The position numbers and the translations under genes were made by a program. Below the pieces are notes generated by a model. It was not told the origin of the DNA. It saw nothing but the letters and a program-made list of their open reading frames with translations, and searched no databases. From Symbiodinium natans (lineage: Eukaryota; Sar; Dinophyceae; Suessiales; Symbiodiniaceae), in assembly GCA_905221605.1 (NCBI GenBank), contig CAJNDS010002205.1:338639-402638 (forward strand): 64,000 bases of DNA, written 5' to 3'. Positions 41,251 to 51,165 of this stretch are shown in pieces. How positions within the stretch are numbered: the stretch's first letter is position 1; every line of letters begins with the position of its first letter.

Positions 41251-41590
41251 ATGAAGGCCAAGCATCTGCAGCTACTGCTGACGTTTTGAACTAAGGCAAG
41301 GCCTGTTTCCACTGTGACATCTAGGCCTCGACCGCTTGTAGCTATGGACTCAGAGGCAAGAAGGAACGCAAGACAACAAGCGCAGTGATATAAATCGATG
41401 AAGGCCAAGCGTCTGCAGCTACTGCTGCCGTCTTGAACCGAGGCAAGGTCTGCTTTCCCTAGGCCCCGACCGCTTGTGGCTCTGAACTCAGAGGCAAGAA
41501 GGAACGCAAGACAACAAGCGCAGTGGTACAAGTCGATGAAGGCCAAGCATCTGCAGCTACTGCTGCCAACCTGAACTAAGGCAAAGCCTT
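41251..41590 (+). repeat. ~140-bp tandem repeat, 2.4 copies
   Basis: The unit start ATGAAGGCCAAGC(A/G)TCTGCAG recurs at 41251, 41398 and 41536 (spacings 147 and 138 bp). Copies are ~85% identical, with a ~10-bp indel. Confidence 0.85.
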
Positions 41591-41638
41591 ATCCCCCAGT
41601 CATGAACTCAGGTTGGGTGAGCAACAAAACTTGAGTGT

Positions 41639-43362
41639 GTGGCTACATACGCTGAAAACAACAAGGTCACAGCGGCCCGTGTGATGGCGGTCGCAGGGGT
41701 TGGGTCCTTGTGTGCCACGCACCAGTTTGCTGCGACGGAAATAAAACAGAAGTGCTTGCGCAAGGTGCCTGTCCCGCCAAAAGATCCGCCGCCGGCGCAT
41801 CTGTTGGAGAGGGCCCAGGCCCACCTGATTATACAAGCAAATTATGTTTGTATAAAATCAAGACATCTTCCGAACCTTCAGAACCAGAATTACAAGCCTG
41901 GCTCAGGCTCAGCAGGAGGTGACGCAGGCATACCTCACCTTAAGACCACGCGCGCACACGTCCTGAACCAAGACTAGCCCTGACAGGTCTGCGAAGAAGA
42001 AGTAGAGTGCGTGCCTGCCGCCTTGCTCCCGGCGCTCGTTGCAGAAACAACCATCTCATGTACGCCTGACTCAGGCTCAGGAGGAGATGCCGGAGGCACA
42101 CCTGAACCTCCAAACCGCCTGCAACCAAAGTCCCGCGTCATCTCTGACAGGAACTTGAAGAAGAAGAAAGCTACTGCGACCAGCCAGCCTTGCTCTCAGG
42201 GCAGAAGCATGAAAAAAAAACATCTCATGTACGCCTGACTCAGGCTCTGGAGGAGATGCCGGAGGCACATCTGACCCTCCAGACCACCTGCAATCAAAAT
42301 CCTGCATCGCCTCGGACAGGAACGCGAAGAAGAAGCAGAAGAAGAAGAAGAAGAAAGCTACTGCGACCAGCCAGCCTTGCTCTCAGGGCAGAAGCATGAA
42401 AAAAACATCTCATGTACGCCTGACTCAGGCTCAGGAGGAGATGCTGGAGGCACATCTGACCCTCCAGACCGCCTGCAATCAAAATCCTGCATCGCCTCTG
42501 ACAGGAATGCGAAGAAGAAGAAGCAGCAGAAGAAAGCTACTGCGACCAGCCAGCCTTGCTCTCAGGGCAGAAGCATGAAAAAAAACATCTCATGTACGCC
42601 TGACACAAGCTCAGGAGGAGATGCAGGAGGCACACCTGACCTTAAGACCATGCACAAACAACGTCCTGAACCAAGTCTAGCCTTGACAGGGCTTTGAAGA
42701 AGAAGAAGTAGAGTGCGAGCCCGCCGCCTTGCTCTCAGAGCTTGTCGCAGAAGCACGAAAACCAACCGTCTCATGCACGCTTGAATCTGGCTCAGGAGGA
42801 GATGCTAGAGGCACACCTCACCATCCGACCGCCTGCAATCAAAGTCATGTATCAAATGTAACTCTGACAGGAGCGTGAAGAAGAAGAAGTAGAGTGCGAC
42901 CCGATCGCCTTGCTCTCAGCGCTCGTCGCAGAAGTGCTGAAAGAAATCGTTTCATGTAAGCCCAACGCAAGCCCGACTTAGGCTCAGGAGGAGATGCTGG
43001 AGGCGCCGCAGGTCAGATGAACTGACAGCAAGCATAGAAACCCCAGACCTGAGCAACCTATTCAAGCCCAACTGCTGCGTATGATGAGGAGCAAGTCCTG
43101 GACCTGTCGAAGATCCACCCCAAGTGGCTGATGCCAAGGCAGCTGTCTCAGCATGTGGTATTTATGTGAAACAGAAGCAGACGAGAAGTTCATAATGGTT
43201 TCTAGTGTACATGAGGACATACTCAGAGAGTCACGTATTGTTTGCCTAGATCAAGTGGTAGCTAACACTCTCACTCACGCTAGGAAGAGAAAATGGGATG
43301 ATCTCACGGATGAGGAGAAGCAAGATGCGGGTGGCTCAGGTTTACAAAACCCTAAACCCTAA
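41639..43362 (+). CDS. Plus-strand gene with a tandem array of exon-bearing units
   Basis: The first exon (41639-41840) reads AENNKVTAARVMAVAGVGSL, then EIKQKCLRKVPVPPKDPPPA and LLERAQAHLIIQA. A tandem array of ~180-bp units follows (starts near 41895, 42055, 42226, 42412, 42591, 42775 and 42965), each with a unit such as LTQAQEEMLEAHLTLQTACN followed by a Lys/AAG-rich spacer. It closes with YDEEQVLDLSKIHPKWLMPR (43075-43150) and KFIMVSSVHEDILRESRIVC, HARKRKWDDLTDEEKQDAGG (43180-43335). The array units begin with AG|GCTCAGGAGGAGATG, so they may be alternately spliced repeated exons. Just after 43340 the frame runs into CCCTAAA repeats. Family not recognised; the helical Q/E-rich repeat suggests a coiled-coil spacer domain. 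Confidence 0.5.
41890..43015 (+). repeat. ~180-bp tandem repeat array, about 6-7 copies
   Basis: Conserved unit text: TCTCATGTACGCCTGACTCA, then GGCTCAGGAGGAGATGC, TGACC(C/T)TCCAGACC, CTCTGACAGGAA(C/G), a GAAGAAGAAG stretch of variable length, and CCAGCCAGCCTTGCTCTCAG. The central copies (42055-42760) are the most alike (>90%); the outer ones have diverged. Confidence 0.9.
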
Positions 43363-43440
43363 ACCCTAAACGCTAAACCCTAAACCCTAAACCCTAAACC
43401 GTAAACCCAAAACCCTAAACCCTAAACCCGAAAACCCTAA
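43343..43440 (-). repeat. Interstitial CCCTAAA array
   Basis: About 12 units, a few with substitutions (CGCTAAA, CCGTAAA). It begins right at the end of the coding signal of the preceding gene and is the first of the many telomere-type arrays that fill the rest of the window. Confidence 0.9.
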
Positions 43441-43449
43441 GCCCTCATG

Positions 43450-44500
43450 GCTTCACAACCACCCGCGCACCCATACAAGAGGCACGCCCCTGAACCTTCA
43501 AAGGCCCTCTGCAACCTGGAAGCCGGCCCCAAACCCGAAACCCTAAAACTTGCTTGGTAGCTTGCGGTTTTCGTGATAGGAGGGATTTGGTATAGTTAAA
43601 TATTAGGCAGGGCTTTGTGAATTTGGATGTTCGAATGTAGTTGCGGGGGTGGCGGGCGTTGTTGGGATCACAAAATATCAGAAACTACGTGTCTGTAACC
43701 ATTTCGGCATCTTGAAAAAAGACATCGCGCTGTGAACCCTGAAGTCTAAGTTTCGGAGCCCCTAAACCTCGAATATGAACTTGACAGTCAGGCATTGAAG
43801 TCGATGAGAGGAAGACTGCAAATCCAGCACCTCAAGTACCCAAATCTCGCCAAGGAAGAGAAGAGGCGACGGTACTGGTGGACGCCCTGGAGGACATGCC
43901 GCACGAATGTTGCGTCCTGCATCTCGTCCCATGCATTCCTACTATGGATCTTGAACGTCTGACTTCGCAGGACAAGCCAAAGGCTATGGCATTATCGACG
44001 TGGCATCTGAGCCTGTAGCTGGGTTTGCGTGCTCCAGACGTTGAAGGGTTGTGTTAAGTTGTATAAAGGTAGTTTGGGGTTAGTACGGCTTTGGAGGATG
44101 TAGTTGATATTGTTCAGGTCGAGTTGTAGATGTAGCAGCTGGCGAGTTTGCGCAGCTAAAGTCTTCCTGGTGGACAGTGGCATTATTGAGACTTTTAGTT
44201 CTGATGGGCTCGGAGAAGTTGTTTGCGTCAAAGGAGCAGCGTGCGAAGTCGGGTTGAATGGAAAGGGGCATGAGGTCATATGGACCCGAGCCTCCAGTTG
44301 CTTGCTGCACGCAAGCTGCACACAAACCGACGACGAAGCGGATCTTGCTGAGATTCTCTCTGCGTCCGATGAAAGGATTGTGGTGCAGTGGCCGTAGTTG
44401 TTGCATGTTTCTGTTGGCCAGTATCGCATATGTTGGGCTGTCAGTTTACTTACTGCCATGGTCAACACTGGTGTGGATGCGAGGGTTTTGCTGCCAATGC
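43450..44500. other. Interval without a supported gene
   Basis: A minus-strand frame of 226 codons (44672-43992) and plus-strand frames of 60-97 codons exist, but neither strand shows a domain. The minus frame overlaps the 139-bp tandem repeat. I leave both unassigned. Confidence 0.3.
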
Positions 44501-44510
44501 AGGGATTGTG

Positions 44511-45047
44511 GTAAATATTAATGCGAACAACAATCAACACAAAGAACGCACGAAAACAATTTTGACAGTTCAAGTGTAGGGATGAGGTTCTGCGAACAGA
44601 TTGCACTTGCAAGCGCACGCGCGTCCAACAAGTACAGCAATCAACCCACAAAAACATTAACGCGAACAACAATCAACAGAAAGAACGCACGAAAACAAGT
44701 TTGACAGTTCAAGTGTAGGGATGAGGTTCTGCGAACAGATTGCACTTGCAAGCGCACGCGCGTCCAACAAGTACAGCAATCAACCCACAAAAACATTAAC
44801 GCGAACAACCATCAACACAAAGAACGCACGAAAACAATTTTGACAGATCAAGTGTAGGGATGAGGTTCTGCGAACAGATTGCACTTGCAAGCGCACGCGC
44901 GTCCAACAAGTACAGCAATCAACCCACAAAAACATTAACGCGAACAACAATCAACACAAAGAACGCACGAAAACAATTTTGACAGATCAAGTGTAGGGAT
45001 GAGGTTCTGCGGCGGGTTCAACAAATACAGGCAACCAGCTCACAAGA
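44511..45047 (+). repeat. 139-bp tandem repeat, four copies
   Basis: ATTAACGCGAACAACAATCA recurs at about 44517, 44656, 44795 and 44934, exactly 139 bp apart. Copies are >95% identical; the fourth is cut after GAGGTTCTGCG (45011) and passes into a diverged version. The high identity suggests recent amplification. Confidence 0.92.
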
Positions 45048-45207
45048 ATATCAATGCGAACATTTTTCATAAACAAATTTTAGCATGTATTAAACCTTCT
45101 GACGCGTATTGTGTAGCTTCAGTGTGAGCATAAACAATAAGTTTTGCTTTGCTTCTTAGTACTGCCCATAGAAACTAAGCAAAAAGAACCCTAAAGGTAT
45201 CAGCCTC

Positions 45208-45290
45208 ATATATATATATGTATGCATGTATATACATAAACATATCATATATATATATATGTATGTATATATATATATACACCTACATAT
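45208..45290. repeat. (TA)n/TATG palindromic microsatellite
   Basis: TATATATATGTATGCATGTA and related self-complementary blocks repeat twice over ~80 bp. Hairpin-forming and non-coding. Confidence 0.85.
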
Positions 45291-45450
45291 AAACATAATT
45301 TTATACTTTGATGGATTCGTGGGCATAGGCATGGGGGCTTTTGTGCGGCCCGATTCGGAGGCAAACTCCTACAAGCTCCTTAAAAATTCGGAAGTCTCAA
45401 AGCCCTGCAACCTTAGGCCCTTTGAAAAGCACGCACGAAGAGTGCTGCGA

Positions 45451-45778
45451 CCCTAAACCCTAAACCCTAAACCCTAAACCCTAAACCCTAAACCCTAAAC
45501 CCTAAACCCTAAACCCTAAACCCTAAACCCTAAACCCTAAACCCTAAACCCTAAACCCTAAACCCTAAACCCTAAACCCTAAACCCTAAACCCTAAACCC
45601 TAAACCCTAAACCCTAAACCCTAAACCCTAAACCCTAAACCCTAAACCCTAAACCCTAAACCCTAAACCCTAAACCCTAAACCCTAAACCCTAAACCCTA
45701 AACCCCAAACCAACCCTAAACCCTAAACCCTAAACCCTTAACCCTTAACCCTTAACCCTTAACCCTTAAACCCCAAAC
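45451..45778 (-). repeat. Longest CCCTAAA array (~37 copies) with CCCTTAA variant edge
   Basis: 45451-45714 is an almost perfect run of CCCTAAA, the Arabidopsis-type telomere repeat read on the minus strand as TTTAGGG. It then changes to five CCCTTAA units (45735-45768) before unique sequence. It is interstitial: genes and other repeats continue for 18 kb on the right. Confidence 0.95.
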
Positions 45779-45886
45779 CTTCGAGGATACCCGGGCTGCT
45801 GTTGCCCTTGGCCTGGGCGGCCCCCGAAGGCCCCACGGAGTCGGGTTCACGTCTCTGTCAGTTGTATCTTATCGTCAGCTGAATCT

Positions 45887-45945
45887 AGGGTTTAGGGTTT
45901 AGGGTTTGGGGTTTGGGGTTTAGGATTTAGGGTTTAGGGTTTAGA
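45887..45945 (+). repeat. TTTAGGG array beside an exon
   Basis: About eight units including TTTGGGG variants, in the orientation opposite to the array at 45451-45778. It directly abuts the end of the minus-strand PKF-repeat frame at 45941. Confidence 0.9.
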
Positions 45946-46330
45946 TATCAGGCATCGAGTTGAACGATGGGGTGTCGTCGCTATCGCCAGCAGGCACGGG
46001 CAAGCTGAGCTTTGGAATGTTCGGCGCTTCAAATTTGGGAGCGTCAAACTTTGGCATCGAATCGGTGTTGAACTTGGGAGCCTCGAACTTTGGAATAGCG
46101 GGCGCCTGAAATTTTGGTACGTCGAATTTCGGTACGTCGATTTTCGGCATCGACTCGAGGTTTCGGAAATTCTGGGGTGCCAGCATTCTTGGGACTTTTG
46201 GTTTTCCATCTTCTTTTTTAGACACCTTAGTCCGAGCCCCCAAACCAAACCAAAGCCCTGTACGCTGCCAGGCCGCCCCAGGCGTCGGCGGCAGATTGCA
46301 GAGTTCCTCGTCGCTGCCTGGTGATGCCAT
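45941..46330 (-). CDS. PKF-repeat protein (short gene or exon)
   Basis: A 129-codon minus-strand frame from an ATG at 46330. After a globular-looking start (SPGSDEELCNLPPTPGAAW) it has a basic stretch (KVSKKEDGKPKVPR) and then at least seven P-K-F/L/I units: MPKIDVPKFDVPKFQAPAIP, then PKFEAPKF, MPKFDAPKFEAP, IPKLSLPVP. It ends FNSMPDI, with the stop in the TTTAGGG array. The 4-12-residue repeats are in register and codon-diverse, which argues for real coding. Function unknown. Telomere-type arrays flank it on both sides (45887-45945 and 46391-46610). Confidence 0.55.
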   Translation of the reverse strand: MASPGSDEELCNLPPTPGAAWQRTGLWFGLGARTKVSKKEDGKPKVPRMLAPQNFRNLESMPKIDVPKFDVPKFQAPAIPKFEAPKFNTDSMPKFDAPKFEAPNIPKLSLPVPAGDSDDTPSFNSMPDI

Positions 46331-46390
46331 GAAGGAAGCGGGGTTTAGGATCGATAGGGCTACCCTGCTTTAGATGGATTTTTTGCAGTC

Positions 46391-46610
46391 ACCCTAAACC
46401 CTAAACCCTAAACCCTAAACTCTGAACCCTAACCCCTAAACCCTAAACCCTAAACCCTAAACCCTAAACCCTAAACCCTAAACCCTAAACCCTAAACCCT
46501 AAACCCTAACCCTAAACCCTAAACCCTAAACCCTAAACCCTAAACCCTAAACCCTAAACCCTAAACCCTAAACCCTGAACCCTGAACCCTGAACCCTGAA
46601 CCCTGAACCT
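46391..46610 (-). repeat. CCCTAAA array, ~30 copies
   Basis: Near-perfect CCCTAAA changing to CCCTGAA for the last five units (46571-46607). It lies upstream of the PKF-repeat frame. Confidence 0.93.
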
Positions 46611-46703
46611 TTTACGGGGATGGGGTTTTCATCAGGTTATTTGGGGCTCTTAGGGACTCTGGGGTTGCTAGAGCTTTCAGGCTCAGGGGCTGGAAGGCTT
46701 GGA

Positions 46704-46748
46704 GGGTTTAGGGTTTAGGGTTTAGGGTTTAGGGTTTAGGGTTTAGGG
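46704..46748 (+). repeat. TTTAGGG array, ~6 copies
   Basis: A short forward-oriented array that ends immediately before the hairpin element at 46759. Confidence 0.9.
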
Positions 46749-46758
46749 ATCTCAGAAG

Positions 46759-46833
46759 TTGGGATGTTCCCCCTTATATGAACAGTACTCTAATCCCTCT
46801 TGAGGACACTTAGTGCAAGGGGGAACATCCCAA
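46759..46833. mobile_element. MITE-like hairpin A (GGGATGTTCCCCCTTA ends), copy 1
   Basis: TTGGGATGTTCCCCCTTATA on the left and AAGGGGGAACATCCCAA on the right are near-perfect reverse complements around a 40-bp interior. A longer relative with the same ends lies at 59809-59906. Confidence 0.85.
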
Positions 46834-46839
46834 GTTTAG

Positions 46840-47830
46840 GGTATTCAGGGGGACCATTGAGTGGTTGGGTTAGCGATCGGTTCCTGCGGGAACCAAAACA
46901 TTCTGAGTTTCACACTTGGAAGCTCAGAACCTCTGGAGCCCTAAAGTTTCCCTTCTCCAGGAGTAGACCGGCCGAGAAGCTGAGAAGGGGCGCGTTCCCG
47001 GGGTCGGCTGGAGAGCCCATCTTTTAAGGGAACTCTTTGCACGGGTTTTTTCAATGGTATTGAGGGTATTGAGGGTTTAGGGTTTTTAGGGTTTAGGTAC
47101 TATTTTTACAGGGTAGCTTAAGAAGGGCATCTTAAGAAGGGTATGATACAGGGTGTTCATGGAACAACTCGAAGGCTCTTTAAAAGGGCGCGCTGCTCCC
47201 CAGCCTTCCTCGGCAAAGCCAGCACGCCACACTCCCCCCAGTCAGCCCCAACGAGCCCCAACCCTAAACCTCCTAAACCCTAAGCCCCCTAAACCCTAAA
47301 CCCTAAACCCTAAACCCTAAACCCTAAACCCTCAAAGGCCCCCAGGCATGAGTAGGTTTTCCTTGGGCCCCCTCATCGGCCTGGCCTCCAAAGTAGGGTT
47401 TAGGGACATTGAGGGTCGTAGGGTTGTAGGGTTGTAGGGTTTAGGGTTTAGGGTTTAGGGTTTAGGGTTGAGGGAGGTTCCGGAACTTGACTTTCTACAA
47501 CGGCGGGTCTTGGACCAAGACAAGCTGAGGTGGGCATTGCTTAGACTTAGACATTAGTACCTTAAAACATCTCCTTGCAGAAGGGGTTTAGGGAGGCCCC
47601 TAAAGACCTAGTAAAGGTCCTGCAGCCCCCTCTCCCCCAACTTGACAAGACTTCTGCGCTTTGCCTTTGCAGCTCCTAGCTGGAGACCTTGTGACCCTGA
47701 CGGCGGCATCCTAAAAAGGGTTGCCTGTTTAGGGCTTAGGGCTTAGGCTTAGGCCGTAAGGTTTAGGGCATCGGCTCGCTTTTCCCAATCCGCAAGACGA
47801 GGGCTTCAAGCAATCAGAACGCAGCCAGAG
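46840..47830. repeat. Short TTTAGGG/CCCTAAA clusters between unique blocks
   Basis: Clusters at 47063-47095 (+), 47262-47335 (-), 47395-47470 (+) and 47725-47770 (+, TTTAGGG/CTTAGGG). The unique sequence between them has no supported gene. Confidence 0.8.
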
Positions 47831-48199
47831 AAAGTAAACATGTATGTTGTTCCCCTCGTCGCAAAACACGAACTTGACGTGGCCTCCGCTGCTGAAGTGA
47901 CCACGCCCACGTGTAGGCGTTTAAAGCGCGCTTGCCCCAAAAAACCATGCGGCCATTACGACAACCTGTCAGCAATAAAGGTGATACTACACGTGGTCAG
48001 CACATCGCTACAGTTTCCCGGCTTTCGGTGCTGTTGTTTACACGCAGTTTACACTTGTGTGGATTCATGGGCTTGGCAGCGTGATTGCCATGAGCGAAAC
48101 TGCAGCGGTTTTCGGCTTGAATCTTGTCAATGTTACCGGGCGGTGACAGCAGCATGCTGCGTGTAGTGCTCGGTGTTTGGGCGTTGTCCTTGCAGGTGC

Positions 48200-48470
48200 G
48201 AGGGTTGATCGTTTCGGGTTTCGGGACTTGGATGACTTATGACATCTCTTGACTGTGTCGTATCCATCAAATGCTTGGCATTTGCAACCCTTTGGTTCGA
48301 TGTCATGAACACCAAACTTTGACTTCATGGTCAACACGTAAGATAAGTCTCCGGTTTCAATTGTTCTTGGCGTGGTAGCGGATGCTAACGTGTATACCCT
48401 TTGTGGGCACTTTGCCTTAAACTCCTTCGACCCCTCGACTTCTCTAAACGCGCTGAAAACCATCAGCCGT
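48200..48470 (-). CDS. Probable exon, unrecognised protein
   Basis: The minus-strand frame reads LMVFSAFREVEGSKEFKAKC, then PQRVYTLASATTPRTIETGD and VLTMKSKFGVHDIEPKGCKC, with balanced composition. It then turns Arg/Pro/Cys-rich, as after an exon end. A CCCTAAA cluster lies just upstream. The plus strand of 47840-48166 is also open from an ATG (MYVVPLVAKHELDVASAAEV) and could be a separate small gene. Neither has a known domain. Confidence 0.4.
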
Positions 48471-48734
48471 GGGTTTAGGCACCCAACCCTCAACTCCAAA
48501 CCCTAATTAAACCCTAAACCCCCTGCAGTGCGTCGCTCTGTTGACAGCTAGGCGGGTGGCAAATCCCAAACCCTCAGCCCTAAACCCCAAACCCTCAGCC
48601 CTAAACCCCAAACCCTGAAACCCTGGTACCAGGCGATGGCCTCCTCGCAGGGGTGGAATTGGGTCACAGATGCTGGAAGTGTCGCTCAAGGGATCTGCAC
48701 GTAGCTCGACCCAGCCAGACTACGACGACGACTA

Positions 48735-49427
48735 CTACTACTTACTACATACTACATACTACATACTACATACTACATACTACATACTACTTACTACTTA
48801 CTACTTACTACTTACTACTTACTACTTACTACTTACTACTTACTACTTACTACTTACTACTTACTACTTACTACTTACTACTTACTACTTACTACTTACT
48901 ACTTACTGCTTACTACTTACTACTTACTACTTACTACTTACTACTTACTACTTACTACTTACTACTTACTACTTACTACTTACTACTTACTACTTACTAC
49001 TTACTACGTACTACTTACTACTTACTACTTACTACTTACTACTTACTACTTACTACTTACTACTTACTACTTACTACTTACTACTTACTACTTACTACTT
49101 ACTACTTACTCCTTACTACTTACTACTTACTACTTACTACTTACTACTTACTACTTACTACTTACTACTTACTACTTACTACTTACTACTTACTACTTAC
49201 TACTTACTACTTACTACTTACTACTTACTACTTACTACTTACTACTTACTACTTACTGCTTACTACTTACTACTTACTACTTACTACTTACTACTTACTA
49301 CTTACTACTTACTACTTACTACTTCCTACTTACTACTTACTACTTACTACTTACTACTTACTACTTACTACTTACTACTTACTACTTACTACTTACTACT
49401 TACTACTTACTACTTACTACTTACCTC

Positions 49428-49487
<60 letters not shown>

Positions 49488-49490
49488 GAC
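48735..49490 (+). repeat. TTACTAC heptanucleotide array (~90 copies) with TAC ends
   Basis: 48750-48785 consists of (ACATACT)n, then ~630 bp of TTACTAC with rare point changes, then (TAC)n from 49427 to 49487. Because the 7-bp period is not a multiple of three, all three plus frames stay open and give Leu-Thr-Tyr repeats; these long frames are not genes. Confidence 0.95.
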
Positions 49491-49844
49491 GAGTATCATT
49501 TCCTGCACGCCCCAGAGTGTTTCTTTTTCAAGGTTTGAGGATGCCTAATTAAGCAGAAAAAAAACTCCTTATTCAAGCCCCTGAGTTGGGATTGGGCTTC
49601 AGAGGTGCACATAGCGGTGAACTTCTTGGGCTTCTTAGGTCTTCTTGGACTGAGTTCCTTGTCACTCTTTGATTGACTTTCGGTGGGCCTTTTTCCTGAG
49701 TCATGCCGGTTGCTGAGCTGTTCCTCTGCACTGGTGATTCTTGATGCTCCCTAAACCACTATTGAACCCTACTTTCATCATGTATTTGGGATCGCGTGCT
49801 TCGTTATGAATCGTAGGGCTCCCCAAACCCTCAGAGTGAATGAA

Positions 49845-50008
49845 GGATCGCCTCGGTCAAGGGCTCCTTTGCGGTGATCACCAGCGCCGGGACTGCACAT
49901 GCTTGGGGGAATGCCTTTGAAAATGGGGCCGTCCTCGAGAATGTGGTGGCCATCGTTCCTTTCAATGCCCAGAACGGAGATGCTTTCCTAGCCCAAAAGG
50001 TCAGGGAC
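49845..50008 (+). CDS. RCC1-like repeat exon
   Basis: The plus strand reads SVKGSFAVITSAGTAHAWGN, then AFENGAVLENVVAIVPFNAQ, ending with a GTGAGT donor at 50010. The G-(S/A)-F-A-x-(I/L)-x3-G-x-(A/V)-x2-W-G motif is the blade signature of the dinoflagellate RCC1-like family (beta-propeller). It is probably the first or an early visible exon of the gene continued at 51.17 kb. Confidence 0.65.
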
Positions 50009-50284
50009 GGTGAGTGGGGAGGAGGGGGTTTACTATAGTATACTGGTATACATAAGGTTCTACCTTCCAGCGGCTTGTTCACTCGCGCCGCGCACATGTC
50101 GTTTACATCTGTATTTGCAGTGTTTCGTGTGGGTGACATGCCGAAATCATCGGTGGGCGCAGTGTTGTCGGCACCTGCTGTTTCACACCTTCGGTACCTC
50201 GGTTTAGCTTGGTATTTACAGTGCTGTGTGTGGGTCACAGGCTGCAAACAGTGTAAAAACCGATGCGGCTGGACATGCTGGGCC

Positions 50285-50615
50285 CGCGCGATGATTGCAT
50301 CCGTGTTACCAGTGCGTGCGAATGCATCCATGCCGGCACGATGATTACGTCTGTGCTACCAGCACATCCGTTCCCGAGAGCATCCATGTCCGCACGATGA
50401 TTACGATCGTTACCAGCGCATCCGTTCCCGAGACGATCCATGCCCGCACGATGATTATGTTCGTGTTGCCGATGCATGCGAATGGCCAGAGCATCCATTC
50501 CTGCACGATGAACCAGCGCATCCATTCCCGAGACTATCCATGCCCGCACGATGATTACGTCCGTGTTACCAATGCGTGCGAAATGTCCAAAGCATCCATG
50601 CCCGCACGTCTGGTT
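50285..50615 (+). repeat. ~55-60-bp degenerate minisatellite
   Basis: About six units of the form CCGCACGATGATTACG, then (T/C)GT(G/T)TTACCA, GCG(C/A)ATCC, CGAGA and ATCCATGCC, in an intron of the RCC1-like gene. Partial units and internal deletions are common. Confidence 0.75.
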
Positions 50616-50624
50616 GGTGGGGAC

Positions 50625-50823
50625 AATCAGTGCGAGAGTCAGATTGCGATTGGACAAAAACCAGCTGCGCAGGCTGAATGCCCTGGGCAGAATGGCGCCG
50701 CGCAATGCGCACGCCACTCTGCTTTCTGCTCGTCGCCTGTTGCGGAAGCCTGGATTGCAAACCGTGTTCGCACAAAGAGAGCCGGACTTGTGGGATGCGA
50801 TCCTTCGCACTATTGAGATGTGA
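50625..50823 (+). CDS. Possible exon (Leu/Arg-rich)
   Basis: The plus frame reads RLRLDKNQLRRLNALGRMAP, then RNAHATLLSARRLLRKPGLQ and REPDLWDAILRTIEM, stop. Amphipathic helix character. It lies between RCC1-like exons but does not look like that family; it may be a small separate gene end. Confidence 0.35.
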
Positions 50824-51165
50824 AGCATGATGGAAAGTGGCTGTTTTGAAGAGCCGACGCGTGGGAGGCGCAGCGAACCTGAAAAAAAACAAATCGCAAC
50901 TTTTGAGCGCGGTTGGTGCTTGCCCTGGGCCCTTGAAAACAGGCAGCAACGAAGTTTTAACAATTTGGTACAAACCGCTGGCGATAGTCATACATATAAT
51001 GTCATTACTGTGCAAGTTGCGTTCATGGGACTTTACGAAAATAAGGGAACCCCAAAAATAGACCCCCAAATAGTCGGGTTCCCTGATAGAATAAGGCTCT
51101 CTTAATAAATTAATGGGTGCCATACAATTTCGTAGAAACATTAGAAACCACCCTAAATAGAATCA

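Noticed and set aside
45451-45778. A true chromosome end (telomere)
   Set aside because: Unique sequence, genes and oppositely oriented arrays continue on both sides, so it is interstitial.
48653-49552. 299-codon open frame of Leu-Thr-Tyr repeats
   Set aside because: Produced by the 7-bp TTACTAC repeat, which leaves all plus frames open; no non-repeat coding signal.
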